NCBI RefSeq assembly: GCF_902168175.1
Contig: NZ_CABHOU010000092.1
Span: 186,001-250,000 of the forward strand
Reading direction: 5' to 3'
DNA: 64,000 nt
DNA from: an uncultured Chitinophaga sp.
GTDB taxonomy: Bacteria > Bacteroidota > Bacteroidia > Chitinophagales > Chitinophagaceae
Of the stretch, positions 18,691 through 26,487 are shown piece by piece; position 1 is the stretch's first letter; each line of letters starts with the position of its first letter. Below the pieces are notes generated by a model. That model was not told the origin of the DNA. It saw nothing but the letters and a program-made list of their open reading frames with translations, and searched no databases. A program made the translations under genes and the position numbers.

Positions 18691-18705
18691 ACGCGTTTCT
18701 ATCAA

Positions 18706-19758
18706 TTACTCTTCTCCTTCCTCCCCGTCTTCTTCCTCTTCGTCCCAGCCGGTACCGCTGTTTTCTACAGCATTAAGGGCATCCCACAGTATATCTTTTA
18801 ATTCGCTGAGCCCCATATTGGTTACAGAAGAAATGAATACATGCGGCACGTTTTCCGGTAGCTCCGCCGAGATGGCGGTTTTCAATTCATCGTCCAGCAT
18901 ATCGCTTTTACTGATGGCCAGCAGGAATTGTTTATCGAGCAGTTCGGGATTGTATTGTTCCAGTTCGTTTACCAGAATGTCGAATTCCTTTTTGTGGTCC
19001 GGGCTGTCGGCCGGAATCAGGAATAACAGTACCGGATTGCGCTCGATATGGCGGAGGAAGCGGTGACCAAGACCCTTGCCTTCGTGCGCACCTTCGATAA
19101 TACCGGGTAAGTCGGCCATGATAAACGATTTGCCTTCGCGATAGGGTACCATACCCAGGTTAGGGGTGAGTGTAGTAAACGCGTAGTTGGCAATTTTAGG
19201 TTTGGCGGCGGTAATGCTGGAAAGCAGGGTCGATTTACCAGCGTTAGGGAAACCAACAAGACCAACATCGGCCAGCACTTTCAGTTCCAGCAGTTTCCAG
19301 CCTTCCATACCCGGCATGCCGGGTTGTGCATATTCCGGGGTTTGGTTGGTGGCCGATTTGAAGAAAGCGTTGCCACGACCACCTTGTCCGCCAGGCATCC
19401 AGATAATTTCCTGGCCATCTTCCAATATCTCGGCTTCCACTTCGCCTGTTTCTTCATCGCGGGCAATAGTGCCAAGAGGCACTTCGATAATTACATCTTC
19501 CCCATACCTGCCGGTACAGTTATCACCACTACCATTTTCGCCGTGTTCGGCTATTACATTTTTATACCAGCGCAGGTGAAGCAACGTCCACAACTGGGCA
19601 TTGCCCCGGAGTATTACGTGCCCGCCGCGACCACCATCGCCCCCATCGGGGCCGGCCTGGGCGTTAAACTTGGTGCGCATAAAGTGCATCGAACCTGCCC
19701 CGCCTTTGCCGGACTTACAATACACCCTGATATAATCTACAAAGTTCCCTCTTTCCAT
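18706..19758 (-). CDS. obgE: GTPase Obg
   Basis: A 350-residue essential GTPase involved in 50S ribosome maturation. The glycine-rich OBG fold is residues 1-160 (GGAGSMHFMRTKFNAQAGPDGGDGGRGG is diagnostic). The G domain follows with GFPNAGKSTLL as the P-loop, DLPGIIEGAHEGKGLG as the switch II region and SKSDML as the NKxD-type motif. The C-terminus is a short acidic tail (EEEEDGEEGEE), shorter than the OCT domain of some orthologues. It lies 148 bases from the adk stop. The adk-obg spacer holds a terminator-like inverted repeat, so the two are probably separate units. Confidence 0.97.
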   Translation of the reverse strand: MERGNFVDYIRVYCKSGKGGAGSMHFMRTKFNAQAGPDGGDGGRGGHVILRGNAQLWTLLHLRWYKNVIAEHGENGSGDNCTGRYGEDVIIEVPLGTIARDEETGEVEAEILEDGQEIIWMPGGQGGRGNAFFKSATNQTPEYAQPGMPGMEGWKLLELKVLADVGLVGFPNAGKSTLLSSITAAKPKIANYAFTTLTPNLGMVPYREGKSFIMADLPGIIEGAHEGKGLGHRFLRHIERNPVLLFLIPADSPDHKKEFDILVNELEQYNPELLDKQFLLAISKSDMLDDELKTAISAELPENVPHVFISSVTNMGLSELKDILWDALNAVENSGTGWDEEEEDGEEGEE

Positions 19759-19811
19759 GATGTTGTTGCCGGGTCAGGTCATCCTGTTTTCCCGGTTTAT
19801 TTTAAAAAGCA

Positions 19812-19868
19812 AAACGCAAAGATCGTAAAGTTTGGCCAATTGGCTTCCCTTTGAAGATCTTTGCGTTT
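19812..19868 (-). terminator. Long inverted repeat, probable terminator of adk
   Basis: A 13-bp perfect inverted repeat, AAACGCAAAGATC at 19812-19824 and GATCTTTGCGTTT at 19856-19868, surrounds a 31-base loop. The loop itself contains the palindrome TTGGCCAA. On the minus strand the right side continues TTTTGCTTTTTAAAA, a terminator-like T tract. It lies 39 bases after the adk stop. The loop is long for a simple terminator, so other roles are possible. Confidence 0.6.
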
Positions 19869-19906
19869 ATATAATGTACCAACAGTATTGCTACTGTAAG
19901 GTTTGT

Positions 19907-20494
19907 TTAAACTATTTCGCCGATCAGCGCATCCAGTTCCTTACCGAGGAGTTCGAAAGTTCCGTCTACACTACCATCACCTTTTACCTTTTTAAACTTG
20001 CCAAATTTGGCGTAGTGGTCGGCCACAGGAGCGGTTTTATTATGATATTCCACGATACGGGCTTTCACTACTTCTTCGCTGGCATCGTCTGTACGGCCGG
20101 AAGTAAGTCCGCGGTTAAGCAGGCGGCGTACCAGTTCATCTTCAGGAACTTCCAGGGAAAGTACCATGGAGATGGCCGTTTTCTTTAATAACAACAGCTT
20201 GTCCAGCGCTTCGGCCTGAGCCGTAGTACGTGGGAAACCGTCGAAAATAAAGCCTCTTGCTTCAGGATTAGCGTCAAGTTTCGAACTGATCATTCCAATC
20301 ACCACTTCGTCAGGAACCAGCAGGCCTTGGTCGATAAACTTCTGAGCTTCGAGGCCCAGGGGAGTTTTCGCACCCAACTCGCTACGCAGCATGTCGCCGG
20401 TAGACAAATGGATCAGTCCATACTTTTCAATGATGTTCGCGCTTTGTGTGCCTTTTCCGCTGCCGGGAGGGCCAAATAAAATAAGATTGACCAT
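19907..20494 (-). CDS. adk: Adenylate kinase
   Basis: A 195-residue enzyme that interconverts ATP, AMP and ADP. I chose the ATG at 20492-20494 because the translation then begins MVNLILFGPPGSGKG, which places the P-loop at residue 8 as in other adenylate kinases. An upstream ATG at 20542 would add 16 residues that are not conserved in the family. The GFPRTTAQAEALD motif and a short LID region (NRGLTSGRTDDASEEVV) are present, so this is the short-LID type without zinc cysteines. A candidate -7 box TATATTTG on the minus strand lies at 20531-20538. Confidence 0.97.
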   Translation of the reverse strand: MVNLILFGPPGSGKGTQSANIIEKYGLIHLSTGDMLRSELGAKTPLGLEAQKFIDQGLLVPDEVVIGMISSKLDANPEARGFIFDGFPRTTAQAEALDKLLLLKKTAISMVLSLEVPEDELVRRLLNRGLTSGRTDDASEEVVKARIVEYHNKTAPVADHYAKFGKFKKVKGDGSVDGTFELLGKELDALIGEIV

Positions 20495-20530
20495 TGTTAT
20501 ACTAATAAAGTTGCGTACTCGTGTAAGTTG

Positions 20531-20538
20531 CAAATATA
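20531..20538 (-). promoter_or_regulatory. Candidate -7 box of adk
   Basis: The minus strand reads TATATTTG, which matches the Bacteroidota TAnnTTTG consensus, 36 bases upstream of the adk ATG. I see no good -33 TTTG element at the expected distance, so this is a single-element match. Confidence 0.4.
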
Positions 20539-20776
20539 ACAAACAATTGAAAGCATTTATAATTTAAATTACAATTGATGAAATCTTGCAAAGAAATTAC
20601 CTGTATTCATAAACAGTTTTCAACAAAAGTGAAGAAACGCTAGATGTTTTAAAAACAGGGTTTGTCGAATGGGAATGAGCAATATTTATATAATAAGTTG
20701 ATATAATGTATTACTGTTCAACTCCTTCCATGTAATTTAAGAACTTTCACTGCACAAAACGTTGTATGTTTATAAA

Positions 20777-23764
20777 ATGAGGAAGATATTTTTAGCAATA
20801 GGATTCACCGGGTTGCTAATGGTAAACTACGCGTCCCGGGGCCACGTTCACGATCATGTTTCTGAGAAAGAAAAAAAACAAAAGAAAACCACAGACAAAA
20901 GTCCCCGTACAGCGGCCGACCGCTGGGTCGACAGTGTTTTCAATTCCCTGAATCACGAAGAGCGTATTGCGCAGTTGATTATGATTCGCGCCCATTCCAA
21001 CCTTGGCCAGGACCATATTAACGCCGTGATGCGTGACATCCGCACGAACAAAATAGGCGGGTTGGTGTTTTTCCAGGGAGGTCCAGCGAGGCAGGCAAAC
21101 CTGTTAAACGCTTATCAGTCAATAAGTAAAGTGCCGTTATTGGTCGCTATCGATGGCGAATGGGGCCTGGGTATGCGCCTGGACAGTGCTATTTCTTTTC
21201 CCCGCAACTTAATGCTGGGTGCCGTGCAGGACAGCGGGCTTATTTACGAAATAGGTCGCGCCATCGGTGAGCAGTGTAAACGCGTAGGGATCAACGTGAA
21301 TTTTGCTCCCGTGGTGGACGTGAATAACAATCCCAACAACCCGGTAATTAACGATCGCTCGTTTGGCGAAGACAAATACCAGGTAGCGCGTATGGGCGTA
21401 GCCATGATCAAAGGTATGCAGGACGTGGGCGTAATGGCCTGCGCCAAACACTTCCCCGGCCACGGCGACACCGATACGGACTCACACTTCGATCTGCCGA
21501 TCATTAAAAAATCACTCGCAGAACTCGATTCTCTCGAAATATATCCCTTTAAAAAAGCAATAGAAGCTGGTGTTGGAATGGTGATGGTAGCACACCTGAA
21601 CATACCGGCGCTCGATAAAAGAGCCAATACCCCCAGTTCTATTTCCTACAACACCGTTACCAAATTATTGCAGAATGATTTAGGGTTTGATGGGTTAATC
21701 GTAACCGATGCGCTTGAAATGCAGGGGATTGCAAAATATTATACCAGGGGCCAGGAATCTTTACAATCGCTGCTGGCAGGCAATCACCTGATGGAACTGC
21801 CTTCTACTTCCAAAGGCAGTATTGATGCTATTGCAGTAGCGATAAAAAAGGGACGGATCAGCAGGGAAGAAGTGTACAAACGCGTAAAAAAAGTATTACG
21901 CGCCAAGTACGACCTCGGCCTGGGCAACTGGCAGCCGATAGATGTTACCAACATTGGCGAAGATATTAACGTGAAAACGATGGCGTTGCGCAAACGCGTA
22001 TCCGAAGAAGCCCTTACGCTTTTACGCAATGATAATAACCTTGTTCCTTTTTCACCGGCAGTTAACACCGGCGGCAAAATAGCCGTACTGGCAGTTGGCG
22101 CCGATGGTAACAACACTTTCCTCGGCGCTATCAAAGAAATGAAGCCCGATGTAGATACTTACATCTTCTCCACCCGCATGGGTGAAGCACAGATACCGGC
22201 ATTGGTACAAAGGCTGAAGAAAGAATACACATCTGTTATTATCAGTTTGCATAATTACAGCCGCCGTCCGGCAAACGGTTTTGGTATAACGCGCACACAA
22301 AAGCAAATCATTAACCAGCTGCAGCAGGAAATGCCTGCCGCTACGGTGTTGTTCGGCAACCCTTACGCCGCCAAGTTCTTCTGCGATGCCACCACTATCG
22401 TAGCTGCTTATGAAGATGATTCGACAACGCAGCGTGCTGCTGCAGAAATGTTGTTCGGCCGTATTATGCCTAAAGGCAAACTGCCAGTTACAGTATGCAA
22501 CAACTTTCACTTTGGTGATGGTATTACCGAATACACAAAACCAGTTACAATATTGGAAGAAGCAGCACCGGAGTTGGTTGGTATGAGCAGCGCTGCGTTA
22601 ATGCGCATAGATTCGCTGGCTTACGACATGATCGCCAAAGGCGCTGCGCCCGGTTGTGCGGTACTTGCCTTAAAAGATGGGAAACTGGTTTACAACAAAG
22701 CGTTCGGTCATTATGACTACAGCCAGCGGGAACCCGTAACCCCCCAGTCGATTTACGACCTCGCATCTGTTACTAAAATATGTGCTACCACTATATCGGT
22801 GATGCGTTTGTACGACGAAGGGCGCTTAAACCTCGACAGCACTTTGGGCGCTTATCTTCCATGGACGCGCGGTACCGATAAAGCCAATCTTCGCCTCCGC
22901 GATGTGCTGCTGCACCAGGCAGGCCTGGTATCGTACATCCCGTTTTACAAAGAAACGGTGTATGCGAACGGTTATCCCGACACCATGTTATACCGCCAGG
23001 AGCAGGATAGCCTGCATACCTTACGTGTAGCCGAAAATATGTACATGGAACCGCGTTATAACGACACGATGTTCCAACGCATATTGACGAGCAAACTTGG
23101 TTCAAGCAGTTATGTATACAGCGATAACGACTTTATTTTTCTCGGGAAAGTAGTAGAACAAATCACCGGTAAATCGCTGGACCATTATGTAAAGGAAACT
23201 TTTTACGACCACCTCGGTATGACGACCACCGGCTTTCAGCCAAGGGAGCGTTTTCCACTTTCGCAGATAGTGCCCACTGAGTTTGAAAACTACTTTCGCA
23301 TTCAGTGGATAAGGGGCGATGTACACGATCCGGGGGCAGCCATGTTTGGTGGCATTGCCGGTCATGCGGGTCTATTTTCCGATGCATACGACCTGGGTGT
23401 TTTAATGCAGATGCTGGCGAACGGCGGAACGTTCAACGGCGTACAATACATCAAACCAGAAACGATTAAACTGTTTTCGGCCTACAACAGCGACATCAGC
23501 CGTCGAGGTTTAGGGTTTGATAAACCGGAGAAAGATAATACAACACGCCGCGATCCATACCCGTCAAGGTTCGCATCGCCGCTTACTTACGGTCATACTG
23601 GTTTTACCGGTACTTGTGTGTGGGTAGACCCCGAACGTAACCTGGTATTCGTATTCCTTAGTAATCGCGTTACACCCAATGGCGGCTCCAATACAAAAAT
23701 ATCTGCGCTGAATGTGCGTGCAAATATGATGGATGCCTTGTATCAGGCAATGGCAGCAAAATAG
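20777..23764 (+). CDS. GH3 glycosidase (NagZ-like) fused to a class C beta-lactamase-like serine hydrolase
   Basis: A 995-residue exported protein with two catalytic domains. The ATG at 20777 is preferred over a TTG 15 bases upstream. Residues about 45-400 form a GH3 domain of the beta-N-acetylglucosaminidase type. The KHFPGHGDTDTDSH motif gives the Asp235/His237 general-acid pair, and VTDALEMQG gives nucleophile Asp311. A GH3 C-terminal-like region follows to about 575. Residues about 600-995 form a serine beta-lactamase/transpeptidase-like domain, with SVTK as the SxxK motif (Ser664, Lys667), YSDN as the YxN-type motif and HTGFTG as the KTG-type motif. The likely combined role is trimming of peptidoglycan or its fragments, by removing GlcNAc and acting on peptides. 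It is followed by a strong terminator at 23787. Confidence 0.92.
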   Translation: MRKIFLAIGFTGLLMVNYASRGHVHDHVSEKEKKQKKTTDKSPRTAADRWVDSVFNSLNHEERIAQLIMIRAHSNLGQDHINAVMRDIRTNKIGGLVFFQGGPARQANLLNAYQSISKVPLLVAIDGEWGLGMRLDSAISFPRNLMLGAVQDSGLIYEIGRAIGEQCKRVGINVNFAPVVDVNNNPNNPVINDRSFGEDKYQVARMGVAMIKGMQDVGVMACAKHFPGHGDTDTDSHFDLPIIKKSLAELDSLEIYPFKKAIEAGVGMVMVAHLNIPALDKRANTPSSISYNTVTKLLQNDLGFDGLIVTDALEMQGIAKYYTRGQESLQSLLAGNHLMELPSTSKGSIDAIAVAIKKGRISREEVYKRVKKVLRAKYDLGLGNWQPIDVTNIGEDINVKTMALRKRVSEEALTLLRNDNNLVPFSPAVNTGGKIAVLAVGADGNNTFLGAIKEMKPDVDTYIFSTRMGEAQIPALVQRLKKEYTSVIISLHNYSRRPANGFGITRTQKQIINQLQQEMPAATVLFGNPYAAKFFCDATTIVAAYEDDSTTQRAAAEMLFGRIMPKGKLPVTVCNNFHFGDGITEYTKPVTILEEAAPELVGMSSAALMRIDSLAYDMIAKGAAPGCAVLALKDGKLVYNKAFGHYDYSQREPVTPQSIYDLASVTKICATTISVMRLYDEGRLNLDSTLGAYLPWTRGTDKANLRLRDVLLHQAGLVSYIPFYKETVYANGYPDTMLYRQEQDSLHTLRVAENMYMEPRYNDTMFQRILTSKLGSSSYVYSDNDFIFLGKVVEQITGKSLDHYVKETFYDHLGMTTTGFQPRERFPLSQIVPTEFENYFRIQWIRGDVHDPGAAMFGGIAGHAGLFSDAYDLGVLMQMLANGGTFNGVQYIKPETIKLFSAYNSDISRRGLGFDKPEKDNTTRRDPYPSRFASPLTYGHTGFTGTCVWVDPERNLVFVFLSNRVTPNGGSNTKISALNVRANMMDALYQAMAAK

Positions 23765-23786
23765 CGACACGCCAAACAGAAAATTA

Positions 23787-23817
23787 AAAGGGAGATAGTG
23801 ATCAGCTATCTCCCTTT
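23787..23817. terminator. Bidirectional terminator
   Basis: AAAGGGAGATAG pairs perfectly with CTATCTCCCTTT. It lies between the convergent stops at 23764 and 23825. Confidence 0.9.
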
Positions 23818-23824
23818 GCTTTTA

Positions 23825-24265
23825 TTAGTCTATGGCTACAACACGGTTTGAATAAACTTCGGTTTTGATGTCCACCACTTTTTCGATTCTGTTCTTACCA
23901 TTGCGGAATTCAAAATAGTAAGCACCATCTTCCAGCGACTGGAGGTTGTAACGGCCGGTAATCTGCGGATCGGCCTCCAGTACTTCGCGGTGAAGAATGT
24001 TGTTATTACCATCTTTAATAAACATGGTAATTCTCTCCTTAGTCGGGTTTGCGATGGTAACCCTGAACAGCAAAGGATTTTCGGCCTCTGAGCTCACACT
24101 TACTTTAAGATTTTTCTTTTCACCAACACCTGCGGTTTTTTCAACCGGGGTAGTATTGTTGTAAGCCAGTACAGGGTTTTGGGCAACAGATGGATAAGCA
24201 GCACCTATAAGCAGGAGGGCCAAAATGAGTTGCTTTTTTGGAGAAAACGTAAGATTGTTTTTCAT
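23825..24265 (-). CDS. Small secreted protein, unrecognised
   Basis: A 146-residue exported protein. I chose the ATG at 24263-24265 because it is followed by a lysine-rich start and a hydrophobic signal segment ending in SVAQ. A longer reading from 24343 adds 26 residues with no sign of conservation. After the signal comes a single beta-sandwich-like domain with the pattern LKVSVSSEAENPLLFRV, then LEDGAYYFEFRNGKNRIEKVV, similar in style to extracellular Ig-like modules of Bacteroidota. There is no catalytic motif. The upstream region carries an 11-bp phased repeat at 24341-24373. Confidence 0.75.
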   Translation of the reverse strand: MKNNLTFSPKKQLILALLLIGAAYPSVAQNPVLAYNNTTPVEKTAGVGEKKNLKVSVSSEAENPLLFRVTIANPTKERITMFIKDGNNNILHREVLEADPQITGRYNLQSLEDGAYYFEFRNGKNRIEKVVDIKTEVYSNRVVAID

Positions 24266-24639
24266 TGGTTTTATTTTAATGCGTTTTAACATCGGGTTTG
24301 CAAGTATGTTGTTTTTTGCGCCCCAAAGGTCACACAGTTGCATTAAGGGAACATTACCGCCACATTAAGGAAATGTGAGCAGATGATTGCTTTAATGTTA
24401 CCAGCAATACAAATAACAACAGGGCGCAGGCCGAGCCGGGTTAAAAAAGGTCCATGATAAATCTGTTAAATCGTCTTACAAGGTGTGGTTTTAATCTTCG
24501 AGGCTGTTTTCTTTTTGTTGTAACTATTCAATCGGGGCCAAACCTTGTCTTAAGCTTTTAATTTTTATATTCTACACGTGGCTGTTTACAATTGGAAGAT
24601 GAATTTACGATGCTTTATTATTTCACCCAAAAAATTAAC
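24266..24639. other. Gene-free stretch with a phased repeat
   Basis: About 370 bases separate the small secreted protein gene from the end of susD. Apart from the 11-bp CATTAAGG repeat (24341-24373) and the susD terminator (24640-24674), I see no gene or RNA. A 35-codon open frame at 24454-24560 on the plus strand is not convincing. Confidence 0.45.
24341..24373. repeat. Three 11-bp phased repeats, candidate operator
   Basis: CATTAAGG at 24341, CATTACCG at 24352 and CATTAAGG at 24363 are spaced by exactly 11 bases, one helical turn. They lie 76-108 bases upstream of the ATG at 24265, on the promoter side of that gene. A related inverted element, CTTTAATG, is at 24390-24397. Direct repeats on one helix face are typical of some response-regulator sites, which is inference here. 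Confidence 0.5.
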
Positions 24640-24674
24640 AAAAAAAAGGATGTGCGTAATAAGTACACACATCC
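24640..24674 (-). terminator. Terminator of the susC-susD operon
   Basis: GGATGTG and CACATCC form a 7-bp stem, extended by two more pairs beyond a C-A mismatch. A run of seven A on the plus strand gives a T tract on the minus strand. It lies 25 bases after the susD stop at 24699. Confidence 0.8.
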
Positions 24675-24698
24675 TCCTATATCAATTATTACCAAGCT

Positions 24699-26483
24699 TT
24701 AGTTAATAGGATAGCCCGGGTTTTGTTTGAGCAAATTATCTCTGCGCATTTCGTCGGACGGTATTGGTAACAGGTAATGCCTGTCCAGGAAACTACGCTG
24801 CTGTACATCCGCAGAAAGTACCGTGTAAATGAACGTTTGCGTTACACGGTCGGGGTTCAGTTTTGCGTAAATATCAATAGCCTTGGCCGGGCCAGTAAAC
24901 ACCGTGGTGGCAATAAGCCAGCGACGTGCATCGAAGTAGCGGTGTTCTTCATAAGCCAGTTCGTAGCGACGTTCGTAACGGTATTGGTCAACGAGGGCCT
25001 GACCTGTAGTGGCGGCTGTGAGGGCAGGCATGCCCGCACGGGTGCGTACCTTATTGATGTAGGTACGGGCTTCGTCTTCGAGACCTAATGCGATACATGC
25101 CTCTGCGTAGTTCAACACAATTTCTGCATAACGGAAGAACTGCCATGGTTTATCGCCGCGGAAAAATTGCGCGTCCAGGTTAATGTCCATAAACTTACGG
25201 ATGTAATAACCAGTGTAAGTACCATTCCAGTTTTCGAGGCTGCTTTGTCTTGTATCCAGACCGTTTCTCAGCTCCATCGCATTTTTAGCCGCGTTCCAAA
25301 TTTCATAACGGCCCGTTTGTACTTTACCGATCGGGTCGAAGTCTATACCATCGGTAGCGCGTTTTTTCCAGGGAGCGCCATCATACAAAATAGTAGCGTA
25401 AAAACGCGGATCGCGGCCTACATACGGTTGTGCTGCCATGGTAGGGTTGGTCCAGCTAAATGGCGTACCGTCAGCCATCTGGTATCCCTCCACAAAATTT
25501 TCTAACGGAACGTTGCCGCCCCAGTTATGATAACCATTGGGCCCATTGTATTTATCGTGGTCGGTGCCCAGTAGTTCCCTGTTAAAATACTTCACGAAAA
25601 TAGCTTCGATATTATCCTTGTCCATAAACACCCGCGTATAGTTTTCCACGGGGTCGGCACTCGGTTTATAGATATCGAATTTGTTGGAGTCGATGATGGC
25701 TTTAGCTGCGTTACGGGCAAGCGTCCAACGTGCAACCCGGTCGCCACCAACATAACCATATGAAGGGTCGGCAGGGGCGGGACGGTTAAACAGATCGCTG
25801 GCGGCATATAGCAGAATGCGTGATTTAAGTGCCATAGCAGCGTATTTGGTGGCACGGCCTTTATTGGCACCACTTTGTACTGCGGGTAATAAAGTAATCG
25901 CGCTATCGCATTCATCACTAATAAATTTCACACACTCCTCAAAGGAATTACGTGGCAGCAGCATGTCCTTATCCTTTAACCCAAATGTTTTGGTGATAAG
26001 CGGAACACCGCCCCAATACTTCACCAGCATATGATAAAAGTAGGCGCGCATAAAATGTGCTTCTCCTCTCAGTCTCGTGCGCAAAGCTTCGTCCTTAAAC
26101 GGAACGGCGGCTATTTTTTCGAAGAAAAGGTTGGTGTTGCGGATGGCGGAGTAATGTTTGTTCCATTCGCCAAACAGGTTAAGCGCCCCAAGATCGTCGG
26201 GCGACATAGCACCACTTACGCTTTGGGTGGTGCCGTAGTTATGTATAAACCGGCTTTCGTCGGTCATAGAGCTAAGCATCACTTCATTATAGCCGTGCCG
26301 CATTTGGTTATACATATCATTTACAAAGGACTGTACCAGGTTTGGATCGTTCCACACATCCAGATCGCTGTACGCATCCAGCGGTTTCTTTTCCAGGAAG
26401 TCTTTGTTACAGGCGGCCATTCCAATCAAAAGAAGGAAAGGCAAAAAGTGCTTTATTTTGATAAGATTGTTTCTCATAAACAT
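24699..26483 (-). CDS. SusD/RagB family nutrient-binding outer-membrane lipoprotein
   Basis: A 594-residue lipoprotein that forms the surface lid of a SusC/SusD import complex. The signal ends in GMAAC, with the lipidated Cys at residue 25 of the ATG start at 26483; an ATG two codons later would serve equally. Family marks are the early FLEKKPLDAYSD, the TPR-like helices (LRGEAHFMRAYFYHMLVKYWG) and the near-C-terminal LNYAEACIALG, YINKVRTRAGMP and RYERRYELAYEEHRYFDARRW blocks. The C-terminus ends NPGYPIN as is usual. It follows susC by only a few bases and is co-transcribed. The sugar or glycan imported cannot be deduced, since no glycosidase gene is adjacent. Confidence 0.95.
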   Translation of the reverse strand: MFMRNNLIKIKHFLPFLLLIGMAACNKDFLEKKPLDAYSDLDVWNDPNLVQSFVNDMYNQMRHGYNEVMLSSMTDESRFIHNYGTTQSVSGAMSPDDLGALNLFGEWNKHYSAIRNTNLFFEKIAAVPFKDEALRTRLRGEAHFMRAYFYHMLVKYWGGVPLITKTFGLKDKDMLLPRNSFEECVKFISDECDSAITLLPAVQSGANKGRATKYAAMALKSRILLYAASDLFNRPAPADPSYGYVGGDRVARWTLARNAAKAIIDSNKFDIYKPSADPVENYTRVFMDKDNIEAIFVKYFNRELLGTDHDKYNGPNGYHNWGGNVPLENFVEGYQMADGTPFSWTNPTMAAQPYVGRDPRFYATILYDGAPWKKRATDGIDFDPIGKVQTGRYEIWNAAKNAMELRNGLDTRQSSLENWNGTYTGYYIRKFMDINLDAQFFRGDKPWQFFRYAEIVLNYAEACIALGLEDEARTYINKVRTRAGMPALTAATTGQALVDQYRYERRYELAYEEHRYFDARRWLIATTVFTGPAKAIDIYAKLNPDRVTQTFIYTVLSADVQQRSFLDRHYLLPIPSDEMRRDNLLKQNPGYPIN

Positions 26484-26487
26484 GGAT

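Noticed and set aside
20495..20542. Upstream start of adk (16 extra residues)
   Set aside because: The P-loop would be shifted to about residue 24 instead of residue 8, unlike the family.
24266..24343. Longer start of the small secreted protein (26 extra residues)
   Set aside because: The signal peptide begins at the ATG 24265, and the extra residues have no signal or domain character.
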